A stretch of DNA of 64,000 nt from Dipteris shenzhenensis (GCA_047967505.1 CM106539.1), one strand, 5' to 3'; positions 1 through 12,460 are shown, numbered from the stretch's first letter. Notes: a model not told the origin generated them from the letters alone. Program-made: numbers and translations.

Positions 1-183
1 CTTGTAAAGCCTCTTGGCTATTCCCGGCATCATTGCCACAAGCCTTGTAACACAGATCAGATCTTATATACTGCAGTTCTATCTTCACCGACGGTATAGA
101 GATTTCACTTGGCATCTTCAGTGTATTTGCAGTTGATTCATACAGAGTTTTTCAGGACATTTTTTGAGTACATTGTTTGCACC

Positions 184-3100
184 ATGTCGACTAGCAACCT
201 CAATTTGGAGGCATCTGCTAAGTTAGACAACTCCAATTACGGTACATGGAAATACCGAATGGAGACCATTCTTGTGCTTCCGGACAAATGGGAGTATGTC
301 GATGGATCTATACCTAGACCATTGGCCGATCCAGCCACCAGTAGCTCTACTCCATCTGTTGTCACAGCACCAGCAACGGGATCTACATCGGGATCTACAT
401 CTACACAAACAGTTTCCACACCAGTAGCAGATCCTGCCATTGCCTGAGCTCAAGCAGAATGGGATAAGAAAGACAAGTATGCCTATCACCTGATCAAGCA
501 GAATGTGCAAGATGTCATGCTAGGACAACTCAACACAGTCAAGACATCAAAAGAAGCATGGGATATGTTCGCAGCTCTCTACGAGTCCAAGAACACATCC
601 AGGATTCTCACCCTGAGAAACCAGATCAACCAGAGTTTCTGCAATAGCAATGAAACCGGTCATGCTTATGTACTCCGCATCAAAGACTACAAAAATCAAC
701 TTGCAGCAGCAGGCAGCAACAGGAGAGACTATGAATCCTGCAGAAATGGTTCAAGTAATCCTAAATGGACTAGGAGAAGGATATGAGAATCTAGTCCAGA
801 GTATTGCCATCCAACGGCAAATTCCAACACTGGAAGAACTTCAGTCAGTTATACTTGGTGAAGAACTCAGGACTCAGGCCATTCAAGCACGTAAAGGTCA
901 TTCTAATGATCAGGCATTCACAGCTTCAGATAGAAGCAGAGGCAAAGGCAGAAACAGAGGTAGATCATACCAGAAAAGTGGTCATCATCAACAAAATCAA
1001 AGTCAGAATCAGCATCAGCATCAGCATCATCCTCAGCAACATCAAAATCAGCAAAGAGGAAATCATTCCAACCGAGGAAGATTCCAAGGGCGAGGGAATG
1101 CATCCACCAATGTGTCAAACATCCAGTGCAACTACTGTCACAAGTTTGGACACTATGAAAGAGATTGCCGCAAGAAGCAGTATGACCAAGGCAGTCAATC
1201 CAGCAGTAATCGAGGGAATTCCCGAGGAAGAGGAAATCATCGTGGTGGACATTCTAGTCATAGTCATTTTGCAAATGAACATGGCAATATGTTTCTTGCA
1301 AGTGAGGAATTGCATCAGACTGATACAATGCACCTATACACTGATTTCAATCCCAAAGAGGATTTCAGCTATCAAGTCGACCAAGTGGAACAGGATCCTT
1401 GGTACATCGACAGCGGTGCATCATCTCATATGACAAATCATCAGGAATGGTTCACAGAAATGAAGCCATTAGAAGGTCAAAAGAATGTCATCTACACAGC
1501 AGACAATACACCAAATCCGGTTCAAGGGACAGGTGTTATCCCTATGAACAATTTCACTGGTACAAAAGGATTAGTCAAAGATGTGCTCTATGTTCCGAAG
1601 ATCAGCAAGAACCTTTTGTCGGTAGGTCAAATGACGGAACACAACTACAAAGTCATCTTCGACGGCGATGAATGCACTATCAGAGACAAATCCAAAAGAG
1701 GTCAGCTAGTAGCAAAAGGTGTCAAGGAAGGACGCTTATACAGGATGCTAGCTACAGTACCAGACAAGCATGCCATGTTAGCTCAAATGCAACAGATGCC
1801 ACTATCTGCAAAATGGCACAAGAGATATGGTCATGTCAACTTCAAGTACTTGTTAGATCTAAGGAATCAGAATATGGCAATTGGGATTCCGAAGCTACAG
1901 TTTCTTGGAAAGGTTTGTGAAGCATGCTGCTTCGGCAAACAAAAGCGAACCAACTTTGTCAGAAGTACCTCTCGTGCATGAGGTATTCTTGATTTGATTC
2001 ATACAGATGTATGGGGTTATGCCCAGACCCGCAGCATCAATGGTTCACTTTATTACTTGACCTTCATCGACGACTACAGCAGATATTGTTGGGTCTACTT
2101 TCTGAAAGAGAAATCTAAAGTGTTTGCCAGATTTCAAGAATTCAAAGCCATGGTAGAAAACCAGACAGGCAGAAAGATCAAGGTCATGAGATCAGACAGA
2201 GGAGGTGAATACATGTCTTCAGCATTCATGAACTTTTGCAAAAATCACCGCATACAAAGACAGTTCACATGTGTAGATACTCCTCAGCAGAATGCAAGAG
2301 CTGAAAGGAAGAATGCGACTTTAGCAGACAGTGCTAGAGCAATGCTTAGTGAAAAGCATCTTCCGAATCAGTATTGGGCAGAAGCAATAGCTACAGCTAA
2401 CTATTTGCTTAATCGGCTTCCTACCGAACCGATACAAGGTATGACTCCTTATGAAGCATTCACTGGACACAAGCCACACATTGGGCATCTCCGCATATTT
2501 GGTTGCATAGCATATGCCCACATACATGATGATCATCGCAGGAAATTGGATGCGAAGTCACGCAAATGCATCATGGTTGGCTACAGTGAAGAAAGCAAAG
2601 CATACAAATTGTATGATCCTATTGATGCTACAAATGCCTTTTTTTTTTGTGTATTTTGCAGCATGAAATTTTTATGGCATTTTTCTTTTAAAAAATACAA
2701 CATTGTTGTGATTAATTGTGCTACAAACAACTCAAGTGGTAAAGCACCATGGATTAGTACAACAATATCCGCAAAGTCATTATCTCCAGAGATGTAATCT
2801 TTGATGAGGAATCAGAATGGAAAACCTCACCTACACAGGAGATAGAAACATCGACTTCACAGTCATCTACAGAACAGGTTGATGAAGAAGAGCAAGAATT
2901 GCCAGCAACACCCCAAGCAGCGCCACAGCAGCTCAGACGGTCTACTAGGGAAAGCAGACCACCAGCCAGATTGACATATGCTCAGAAAGGCAAAGCAATT
3001 CAGGTGGAAACCACCAACTATGCTCTTATGACTACCATCATGGCTACAGAAGAGCCAGTGTACTTCGAAGACGCAGTAGATAAGCCAGAATGGCAAACTG

Positions 3101-4601
3101 CTATGAATGAAGAAATGGATGCTTTGTATAAAAATAACACTTGGGAATTATGTGACCTTCCACCAGGGAAGAAGGCCATAGCCAACAAATGGGTATACAA
3201 AGTGAAGTACAATCCAGATGGCAGTATTCATAGATACAAAGCCAGATTAGTTGCAAAAGGATTTGCACAACAATATGGCCAAGATTATGATGAGACTTAT
3301 GCTCCAGTAGCAAAGATGGATTCCATACGGTTCTTGATATCACTAGCGACACTCAGTAAATGGAATGTGTATCAGCTCGATGTCAAGAATGCATTTCTCA
3401 ATGGTTATCTAGACGAGGAAGTCTACATGCAACAACCAGCCGGTTATGTTGAACCAGGAAAGGAGAACAAGGTTTGCCATCTCAAGAAAAGTCTCTATGG
3501 CTTAAAGCAGCACCCAGAAGTTGGTACAGCAGAATTGACAAGTATTTTGCTGATCTGGGATACATGAAGTCCAATGCAGATCATACTCTCTACTACAAAG
3601 TTCAAGGGGAAGATATTACTATTGCACTTTTGTACGTAGATGATCTGATTGTGACAGGAAGCAAGGATAGCTTCATCAGAAAACTAAAACAAGACTTATC
3701 TGCCGAGTTCGACATGAAAGATCTTGGACTTATGCACTATTGTGTTGGAATTGAGTTCTGGAGAGATTCAGATAGCACATTCATGAGTCAGCTCAAGTAT
3801 GTTGACAGTCTCCTAAAGAAGTTTCATATGGCAGATTGCAAGATTGCAGCCACTCCCATGGAACAGAGTTTGAAACTTACTAAAGATTCAGAAAAGCCTA
3901 CAGTCAATGACAGATACTACAGGCAACTCATTGGATCTCTTATATATCTGACAATTACACGGCCAGATATTTGTCATGCAGTAAGCTCACTAGCACAGTT
4001 TATGGCAAATCCAAAACAGTCTCACTGGAATGCAGCCAAAAGAGTCTTGAGATACATCAGAGGTACAAGACAGTTTGGGATAGAATACAGAAGAAGTCAT
4101 CCACGGTTGCATGGATACTGTGACGGTGACTATGCTGGAGATCATGAGACCAGGAGATCGACACAGGGATATGCATTTTTCCTTGGTCAAGGTGCTATAT
4201 CATGGTTGTCAAACAAACAACCAACTGTTTCTTTGTCTTCGACTGAAGCAGAATATAGGGCACTCACTACAGGTGCATGTGAGGCTATATGGCTCAGAAG
4301 ACTATTGTCAGAAACAAATTACTTTGATGAGTCAAAGCCAACAACAATATACTATGATAATCAATCGGCTCAAGCATTGGCCAAAAATCTAGTATATCAC
4401 TCCAGGACAAAGCACATTGATGTCAGAGAGCACTTCATCAGAGAACGAGTGTTACTTGGTGACATCACACTGCAGCATTGTGATAGCAAAGAGAATGTTG
4501 CAGACATCTTTACCAAACCACTCGGTAAAGAGCTATTCGAGAAACACCGACTAGCTCTTGGTTTGATGCAGAGGAAGGACATTCCCATTAAAGGGGTGTG
4601 A
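184..4601 (+). pseudogene. Copia gag-pol polyprotein, broken
   Basis: The chosen start is the ATG at 184, which begins MSTSNLNLEAS and leads into a Copia gag N-terminus (NYGTWKYRME). Visible in order: a Gln/His-rich linker, a CCHC zinc knuckle at 1127-1168 (CNYC...H...C), protease with DSGA at 1409-1420, a GAG-pre-integrase HxxxH/CxxC finger near 1820-1950, an integrase core (HTDVWG, RSDRGGEY, ERKN) at 1994-2560, RT from about 3070 with YVDD at 3633-3644, and RNase H (CDGDYAGD, SSTEAEYRA) to the TGA at 4601. Lesions: TGA at 445, a frameshift near 715-735, TGA at 1979, an insertion of about 125 bp near 2634-2762 with frame loss, and a frameshift near 3510. In life the family makes a self-cleaving polyprotein for cytoplasmic particle assembly, reverse transcription and nuclear integration. 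This copy cannot make it. Confidence 0.93.
2634..2762. other. Short insertion inside Copia integrase C-terminus
   Basis: The integrase reading is interrupted after KLYDPID by about 125-130 bp of T-rich DNA, after which the expected Copia linker resumes in another frame. ACAA occurs at both edges (2630-2633 and 2759-2762), and TGCTACAAA also repeats at 2626 and 2719. Either repeat could be a target-site duplication. The inner part has a small inverted repeat (aaatgcc/ggcattt). I do not recognise the family, and the exact ends are uncertain by a few bases. Confidence 0.5.
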
Positions 4602-4689
4602 TGGAATGTAATGCTCAGTCCTTCTTCGATTCCCCAGAATCATCATCTTGAGGGAAGGCCTACTTCATGATGTTGATCTTGAGGGAAGG
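4602..4689 (+). other. Copia A 3' untranslated segment with polypurine tract
   Basis: Between the polyprotein stop and the LTR there are two copies of cttgagggaagg, near 4649 and 4678. The second directly abuts TGTTGAGAG, the LTR start, which is the position of the plus-strand priming polypurine tract. The duplication of the tract is unusual but short. Confidence 0.6.
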
Positions 4690-4870
4690 TGTTGAGAGTT
4701 CACGCTCAACATCATGTGATCATGTGTGCATAGCACCATCACGTGATCATATGTGCATAGCACTAACCTTATAGAGTGCTATAAAGGAAAGGGTTAGATC
4801 CCCTAACCCTAACCCTAAAAGGGTTTGTATATATTCTATTTTTTCAGCTAATTCTAGTGTACAATTAGTC
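4690..4870 (+). repeat. Copia A 3' LTR, at least its 5' part
   Basis: It starts TGTTGAGAGTTCACGCTCAAC directly after the polypurine tract, as Copia LTRs do. A TATA-like ctataaagg lies near 4770, followed by cccctaaccctaaccctaaa, a short telomere-like run. The 3' end is unclear because the 5' LTR is not available in this window for comparison. The boundary at 4870 is only where the adjacent coding-like sequence begins. Confidence 0.55.
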
Positions 4871-4874
4871 ATTT

Positions 4875-6039
4875 GTGGTGTGCCCTCTAGCTGTGCCCTC
4901 TCTCCTCATCTCCACTCTTCTCCTCTCCCCTCTTCATATCTTGTCAGGGGGCACCACTGACTATAGCATAGCCTTTGATCCTTCAACTCGTATTGAGCAC
5001 ATTCCTCCTTTTAGTGTTGTGTTTGAGATTTATCCCGAACAAAAAATCACACAGTTCAAGGAGAAGTGCATAAATCTAATCAACAAAGGTGAAGTAAACC
5101 AGCTCCCCTTAGCCACGCTTACTGTCACAGTCATAAAGCTTTGTGCTTCTTACAAGCAACACGAGAGGTTACAGTGGGAGATGAAAAGTATCACCACAAA
5201 GATCTTACCATAGTGAGCCTTTCACATGTGTTTTATATTTGGATATATTTCATTAATGTACTTGTGAAGAAGTAAGTACATCTTAAGCTCTCTTGGATTT
5301 TTTGCCATGTGTGCAGCAGACTTTTGGACCAATCGATGTGCAGACTACATCAAAGTAGCAGAGAGATTTAAGATTTTTGGTGAAGCTCAGTTTGTTCTTC
5401 ACAATGTCGGTTGCAAGAAGAATGCGCAGCCAATTGCGTTGAACATGTTGGACATTACCATCATTGCACCAACAAAAGATCCAAATCTCACAATTTGCCT
5501 TCAAGGCTTTTTTAGTACGCACATACAACACATTGGCTATGGGAACTAGGTCTTGGTTTTAAATACTAGCTTCAACATGTTGCTCTTGTGTTATGCTATT
5601 TTTTTGAAATATTGAAATTGTTAACTGATTGAATTTTGCTTCAAGTTCTTGGCACTCTATTAGTGTGATGATCGGCGCGAATGCTACTTTGTATGAGTCT
5701 GCATGTTCTCTTTGCAAAGAGAAAAAAATATCTAGGGAGCCCGAGAAAGTTTTTTTCTTGGCTTGCAAGAAGATAATTTCACTTATTAAAATTCCTAAAC
5801 TCAAGGCTCTTATGACAAGTACTGAAGGTGCTTCTGTTGAGGTTGCCTTAAAAGATAGCATAGTGGACAAGGTGTTGATATTGCCCCATCCATTTGTAGA
5901 CCTCCTCCAAGACAATCCTCACTTGCTCAAATCTTATATCTTCAACAAAAAAGTAGAGGGACACTTCTTGATTAACATGTTTGGTATGGTGATCGCATAT
6001 ATTACACCTAAGATAAAAAAGGTACAAGAGACCATGTAA
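4875..6039 (+). pseudogene. Unrecognised exon-like coding fragments
   Basis: Three open stretches follow each other: 4875-5213, 5307-5549 and 5629-6039 (112, 80 and 136 codons). Their amino-acid composition looks protein-like, with motifs such as HIPPFSVVFEIYPEQ, DFWTNRCADYIKVAERF and EVALKDSIVDKVLILPHPF. The separators look intron-like: gtgagc near 5214 and a pyrimidine-rich tract ending in gtgcag near 5310. The splice phases do not join cleanly, so the locus is probably decayed. I recognise no family; it could be host gene capture by a neighbouring element or part of an unknown element. Confidence 0.3.
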
Positions 6040-6487
6040 TCAAAAGTTTTGTAACGCCAATCTTTATATGCAATAAAGTCTTTGTGTTTGCTTCACCATA
6101 GTTCTTCCTTTTCTTTCTCATTATTTCCAAAAAGAAATCTTAGAAAAGTAAAGTTCTCAATACTTTGCAATTTTGTCTTCCTCTTTTCTATTCATTTTGA
6201 ACTTTTGCATCTGTTTCACATTAATTTGAGAAATTGTCATTGTATGAATCATTGTTTCCAAACTTTGTATGCAATATTAAACTCATTGTGTCTGCTTCTC
6301 CAAAGTTCTTCTCTTCTCACTCATTCTTGCAAATAAAAAATCTTTGAAAAGTGAAGTTCTCACTACCTTTGCTCTTTTATCTCCAATTCAATCTTCAACA
6401 TCTCTTTACCATCAAATTGTTTTCATTAAATTTTACTGTTCTCTATTTCACTTATTAGATCTAAAATGAATTACAACAGATCATTAT
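6040..6487. repeat. T/C-rich stretch with degenerate 200-bp duplication
   Basis: The segment near 6067 (tatgcaata..., then a run of ttcttc and agaaaagt-aaagttctca) recurs about 200 bp later near 6268 with many changes. There is no credible coding region. Confidence 0.4.
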
Positions 6488-6919
6488 GTGACAGGCATAT
6501 CAATGATGAGTGATGACTTTGCATCCCAATTTCCAAACAATAAGTGCATCTTACTTTGTATTTCATACTTGCTAAACTTTCACATTTCCATTGAAGCTCT
6601 TAAGCTTCATATAATTCGTAGACTTATGAAAATATTAGATTCCAATTGTGAAGAGTGCAATAAGTGGAACACTACCTTCTTCAGCTCATCTAATCTCCAA
6701 CAAATTTATCCTCAACTTACAAGTGCAAAAGAATATTGTTTTCAATTGCAAAGAGAAGATTTCCTCTTTTTGCCAAATAATATTTTCTTATTTTCTACAT
6801 TGATTAACATATTTGCATTCAAATTAGATTTGTTTCATGACAACAATGATATTGGGTACCAATGTTTTGAGAATGCAAAACTAGAAGTTATAAAAAACAC
6901 AGTGCAAATTGCAATATAA
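6488..6919 (+). pseudogene. Hypothetical 143-codon ORF, unknown
   Basis: One uninterrupted ORF of 143 codons with low-complexity-free, Leu/Ile/Asn-rich protein sequence. A stretch reading NKCILLCISYLL followed by LKLHIIRRLMKIL resembles the Cys-helix and leading helices of OTU cysteine peptidases, which some Helitrons carry, but the Asp-Gly-x-Cys signature is not intact. Its place just upstream of a Helitron remnant makes that reading possible; it is an inference. It may be random or the remains of another gene. Confidence 0.25.
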
Positions 6920-7395
6920 CATCCAAGCAAGAACATATTTCCATGCATGTTACGTTATAAATTTGATAGAAGAAAAAGGTGGAGTAATGAAATGGAGGCA
7001 AGTTTGAAAAAGATTTTAGTAGAGGAAAGGGAGAGATAAATCAAACAAATGATGAACAACATGAAAGCTATATACCCAACAACAAATATATCTTACAATT
7101 CCTTAAGAAGGAAAGTTTTGCAAATAAAGAAGACTTTGATTGAGGGAGAAGATACAGACAAAGTTCAAGTGCCAGTAGAGGTGAACCACACAAGGGCAGA
7201 ATAATAGTCCATCTTGCAAAATAAAAAAAAACGTGGCAACTCAATTACTATTGATGATAATAAGATATTTACCTGTATATTTTTGAGAAATGTCATAAAA
7301 GAAAAGGTGGCAACTCAATTACTATTGATGATAATGTCAATCAAGATATTTACCTCTATATGTTTGAGAAAGGTAAAAAATATTTAAAATTTATA
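6920..7395. repeat. Non-coding stretch with 74-bp tandem duplication
   Basis: The unit starting gtggcaactcaattactatt at 7233 recurs at 7307 with small changes, followed in each by agatatttacct. Flanking sequence is A-rich with short broken ORFs. No recognisable gene. Confidence 0.5.
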
Positions 7396-7399
7396 AAAG

Positions 7400-8600
7400 A
7401 CACACCATCAAATGATGAGCACATGATTGCTACTCTTGTGAAAGAATAATTTTCAAGAAGCATAGCATTTACCTTTCTAAAACAAAACTCGATTGGATTT
7501 CTTACACAAGAGGAAATAGCAATGGGCTCTACAAGGAGAAAGAATACAAACTTTGTCATGAATGCAATGCTTCAATAAAGCATAACTTGATTCCAAAGTA
7601 TTTTGTGCCTACACAATTCACTTCGAACGAGCCATTGGTACTCATTAATCAACTAAATGAAATTGAGCAAAGACTACTTGCACCAAGGATCGCATTCACT
7701 CAGATTCGAGAGTTGGGATTCAATGGACAACTTGGCATCAGTGGTAGTATCATGAATGTAGCAGTTGATACAAATAAAATCTAGCATTTTCTACCATGGT
7801 TTTTGGAGGACGAAGCTTCAATAGTCATTGGAATTAAAAAGAGACTAGAATACAAATCCACTCACGTAATAGGCAATGTTTGACCCAAAACTCTTATGAG
7901 ATCTCTTAAAGTACTCATTAATAAACCATTATATGTTGCAAACAATGTTACCATCAACCATGAGTGGTATAAACATGTAATGTCTATGCAACAATTGAAC
8001 TCTACTACCAACACAATAGAAAGTCCAAACAATAATAGTGACGATGATGAGAAAGAAAATATTGAAACAAACACCTTGATTCACAATATATTGAGTGCGG
8101 AACAAATCATTGATTTTGAAATACAAGTGACCTATGTCACTCTGGAGAGAATCAAAAGCCATTGGGTCTTTTTCAAGCCAAAACATAGTGAGGAAATGAA
8201 TTTCTCAACACATTCATATGTCCTAGGCATGTTAACAATGGCAAATTGACACATTTGGACATTGTGAAATGGGAAATCATGCAGAAATCATTGAAATTCA
8301 TGCACAACATACCTAATTTGTTTTTCAAATCAATCAAAGTAATACAACAAGTAATAATCTATATGGGTACACTTAAAAAAAGGTATGTTACAAAACAAAG
8401 TCTTGTATGCGAGAGATGTGAAAAACAATACTAACATAGAGAGCATTCTTCATTTTGGAATAGGATATAGGGACTTTGAAATCCTGCAAACATCACTGGA
8501 TTACAAGGAGAAACTGCGAAAGGAGGCATTCACAATGATGAGGCAATTGGTCCTTCTTCATTACTTTCTTGTGCATTGAATGATTGTGGAATCCTTTGGT
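7400..8600 (+). pseudogene. Helitron-type replicase remnant (DUF6570-like plus Helitron_like_N)
   Basis: The frame open from about 7400 carries LCHECN followed by IPKYFVP, then APRIAFTQIRELGFNGQLGI and a SGSIMNVAVD stretch. This is the pattern of DUF6570 found upstream of the Helitron rolling-circle replication domain. After stops near 7782 and 7880 the similarity continues (KKRLEYKSTHV, LINKPLYV). At 8280-8580 the fragments HNIPNLFFKSI, GTLKKRYVTKQ and LRKEAFTMMRQL match the start of Helitron_like_N. The Rep catalytic motifs and the helicase are absent, because the copy is cut by Copia fragment B near 8640. No Helitron ends were located. Confidence 0.6.
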
Positions 8601-8689
8601 GGCTACCCTACAAACGACATACAACTTGAAGAGTTGCTATGTTTCACAAGAAATGTCAAATAAGACATAGAGGGCATGGTGGAATACCA

Positions 8690-10005
8690 CAATAAATGGA
8701 AGAGAGTATGCACATGAGCATGGATATGGCACTCACCCCTTTAGTATGGAGCATGTTGTGAGTAGCATGCAAGAGCCTTCTTTTAGTGATGATTGGTTCA
8801 TAGATTTGGGAGCCACAAATCATATGACACATCATGGCGAGTGGTCCATTCACAAGGATGAGATGCCCAGTGAGGAGTTTTTTTCTATAGGAGATGATAC
8901 TATGCACAAGATTACTCATATTGGTGATATTCCCTTGAGAGATAAATATGGTGTGGAGAATACATTGGGAGATGTTTTATATGTGCCCACAATCACCAAA
9001 AATCTAGCTTCTATTGGTCAAATTGCTGATAAAGATTACCAAGTGCTCTTTAATAAGTTCGGATGCTTTGTAGCTCAGAGTTTCATAATGGCAAAGTGGG
9101 CAATATTGTTGCCAAAGGGCAAAAGAGAGGAAGATTGTTCACATTTGATACATGAAAGCCCTATTTACAGTAAGGTATGTGTGCCAATAATGCTCCCAAA
9201 CAAGATTAAGAGGCTGAACTTTGGCACAAAAGACGTGGGCACATTAATTATAGATTCTTGAAGGAGATGCAAACCAAAGAATTGGTGAGTGGGCTGACCA
9301 TATTTGGCCATTTAGATTTTAGCCATGTATGCCCTGCATGTCAATTTGCAAAACAAACAAGATTGCATTTCCAAAGAGGAGGGGGGGAGAATGAGCAAGT
9401 AGCCTTTGGAAATAGTTCACTTAGATATTTGGGCACCAATGGACCATGCAACACATGGGGGAGAAAGATACTGCATCACTTTTATGGATGATTGTAGCCG
9501 GATGACATGGGTCTATTTCTTGAAAGCCAAAATTGATGCCTTTCAAGTGTTTTGCCAATTTAAAAGAATGATAGAAAAGCAGATTGTGTGTTATATCAAA
9601 ATCTTTCATATGGACAATGGTGGAGAATATATGTCCTATGAATTTGATGAGTTTCTATATGGTCAAGGCATTAAGAGATGGGTCACTTATCGATACAATA
9701 CCCAACAAAACTCCATTGTGGAAAGGAAGAATAGGGTGATTGGTGACAAGGCTAGAGCTATGATGGATGAGATGAATATTCCATTGAATTTTTGGACTGA
9801 AGCGATGCATACGGCCATGTATATCATCAATAGAACACCCATAGATGCCATACATGGATTGACATCTTTTGAAAAGCTGCATGGGTACAAGCCAACCTTG
9901 GCTTATTTGAAGGTGTTTGCTTGCATGTGTTATGTGCATGTGCCAAGTGAGAAGGAAGAAGTTGGAGCCAAGGGCTATCCTGAAGATGTGGCTTGTCCCA
10001 ATTAG
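8690..10005 (+). pseudogene. Copia fragment B: protease to integrase, truncated
   Basis: Copia order is clear: protease-like WFIDLGATNHMT (the usual DSGA reads DLGA, so the catalytic motif is altered), then GDVLYVPTITKNLASIGQ, a GAG-pre-integrase finger with CPACQFAK, and the integrase core with HLDIWAP, MDNGGEYMS and VERKNR. Frameshifts lie near 9230 and 9400; the latter is at a G run. The sequence stops at 10005 in the integrase C-terminus; RT and RNase H are missing and no LTR was found. It is distinct from element A in sequence. Confidence 0.88.
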
Positions 10006-12232
10006 ACTTGCAAGTAGCAATTGTATTGATGGTAGCCTCCTTGACATTAGTTTTTAACTCTATTGCCATGGTCTTGGGCATCTCTTGCCATGGTCATGGT
10101 CTTGGGCATCTGACTATGTCTTGTATGAATGCATAAATGGACGAGTAAAAGAAGTCTACTATAGATGAGCAAAGCAAAACTCATTCAACTACATTGGCAA
10201 TGTTATTAGGCAGGAGTCAAATATTTTTATAATTTAATTCAATCTTTATGATATTATGGAAATTTCCTTCAAGAAATTGGTGTCATTAACCCTTATCTTC
10301 CCAGGTTGGGTCACCCTTAAAAAATGGGATGTCCACAGTCAATAGATGAAATGTATAATGGGATGCCCCTCCTTTGAATATATACTTTGAGGAGATCATA
10401 CCATAGTTCAGCACTAGGGAATGGTGGAGTAAGGGATTTCTTCTGTATTACATGTCTCACTCTAAATTTTATTACATAGAAGAAGAGGGACTTAACTTTA
10501 AGATTTTTAAAGGTCCGCCGACCTCTGAATTCCCCTGGCACCCAAGTAGATCTAGTCAGATCTGATGCATAGTTTCATGCAGCCTATCTTGCTACCCACG
10601 TGGAAGCCAATAGCCTAGCAAATCTTCCCACATGGAAGCTCTCAATGCCATGCATTTTGTAGGTGTTATGGTGCCCCTTTGTTCTCCACATGATGTTTCA
10701 TTTTAAGCAAGGCAAAAAATGACTTGAGAAGGGGCATGGATAATTTCTTTGAACTTATGTCTTATGGCCCACTTAGAATTTTTGTAATTTTATGTTGGAG
10801 TTTCCTTCTTGGATTTCTCATTAAAGATACTCCATTATGGAATTTCATATGCCATTTTTGATTTAAAAATGCCTTCATGGAGCATTGGGATGGCTTGCTC
10901 TATTCAGCAAAGGAGTGAGGGCATGATTGTTTATAAATGATTGATATATTTTTTAATTAAACAGTTGATATATACATGAAGGGAATAAATATTGGTTGAG
11001 AATAAGATTTAGGTTATATAAGAGAGTATTTGATCCCTCCATAAGGATCATTACCTTCAAGCTAAGTAGGAGGATCAAGCCTTATACTTTATTTCTTCAA
11101 GATGTCAACCTAGCATGGGCAACTAGGCCAAAAGTATGAACTCGTTCCTTTATAATTATCTATGGTTAGTACTTGTTAGCCATTTGGAAATTGGACTATA
11201 CTACCGGTGGGACTATTTTTTGATATAGAGATATGCTCTTTTGACTTCCAGAAATATAAATTGGTTTTGAGGGAAATTAAGAATGTTGACTAGCTTTTTA
11301 CTGGAATGTATATTTACCCATCTCAAAAATGATACGCATTGAAAGACTTGGCTTAAACTTTGGGGGGTATACTAAGACAATGGATTCCATAACATATAAA
11401 CAATTTTTGAATCCTTGGTTGGAATTTAGAATATTACATGGTGGGATTACTAGATTGAGAGACATTTTGGAGAAGATTTTTCTTAGTTGTTGAATTATGT
11501 TATGATTTATACTATGTTCATAGTAGGGTAACAAAAATAGATATGTGAATCATTCTATTTTGGAACTCTAAATTTGGTTTAATGTAGTATCATGTATGAT
11601 TATGTTTGGATCTTTCAAGATATGGAGGTGATTGTAAGATGTATATATATATTCATTGGTTTATACATGATTACGTTACTGTATTCTAGTGGGAAGTAGA
11701 CTAAATAATTGATAGCTCTTCCTTAGAAATTTATGGTTTAAACATTTATTGGATTTTGAAGAGCTTGCTACAAAAGAGAGTGCAAGACAATGAATAGTTT
11801 GGTAACACAAGAAGAAAAAGCCATAATGCTTGAAATTAAAGAGGGGGAGTGGAGCCATGCATGTAGCTTCCTATGAAGAAGGTGATGGAGAATGAGTGGA
11901 GGGCAAAGAGGATCACCTCAGAGGGGAGAAGTTCATGCAAGAGCTTATGAGGAGATATAGTTGATGTTCCAAACAAGGGACTCACAACCAATAGACTGTG
12001 AACAACCACCATGAATAGACAATGAGCAACCATAGTGAACAACAAAGAGCCAAAGTGAACTACAAATGTCTTATGATGAAGAAGCAATTTTTTACGACGA
12101 GACCTAAGAGTCCATGAAGATAAGTGAATCTAGGTCAATTCCATTTGGGGAGACGGGAAAATGGATCAACAAGGCAAGAGAGTCAATAAGGGAGTTGCAA
12201 CACCTGGGGCACCAACTCAATATGTAATATGT
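10006..12232. other. No recognisable gene
   Basis: AT-rich unique-looking sequence. The short ORFs on both strands have no domain pattern. No repeat structure stands out by eye. Confidence 0.6.
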
Positions 12233-12234
12233 TA

Positions 12235-12458
12235 CTACCCTCATCCAAAATCCAGGGTATGGGGGGACAAGGTCCATATATAATATGCATGGATTTCCTT
12301 TTAAAATTCAAAAATGCAAGGGAAAAATATGAAAATTTTGCCCCTCCTCCCACAAAATATAAGGTATATATCTTGAAAAATATGCAAGATTTTAAGATTT
12401 GTACATATTTTTCATAATATGTGAGGCTCAAGGGGGGGGTCTTTTGGATGAGGGGGGG
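12235..12458. mobile_element. Stowaway-like MITE, 224 bp
   Basis: The left end CTACCCTCATCCAAAA is matched by the inverted right end TTTTGGATGAGGGGGGG, and both ends are flanked by TA (12233-12234 and 12459-12460). A TIR beginning CTNCCTC with a TA duplication is the mark of Stowaway/Tc1-mariner derived MITEs. The interior is AT-rich and non-coding. The right terminus has expanded G runs (7-8 G), so the TIR match is imperfect. Confidence 0.6.
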
Positions 12459-12460
12459 TA

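Larger units (their letters stand above)
1..4870 (+). mobile_element. Ty1/Copia LTR retrotransposon A, near full length, decayed
   Basis: The internal region of a Copia element runs from a leader at the window edge through gag, protease, integrase, reverse transcriptase and RNase H in the Copia order, then a purine-rich tract and the start of a 3' LTR. The 5' LTR is cut by the window edge or diverged. At 92-103 a sequence resembling a degraded primer-binding site (cggtatagagat; the initiator-Met consensus is TGGTATCAGAGC) precedes the gag ATG at 184. The copy carries in-frame stops, frameshifts and a short insertion, so it is non-autonomous. A fragment of the same family lies at 19198-19482. 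Confidence 0.9.

Noticed and set aside
4800-4821. Telomere-like ccctaaccctaaccctaa run
   Set aside because: Only three units, inside an LTR, and not the usual plant CCCTAAA register; not evidence of an interstitial telomere.
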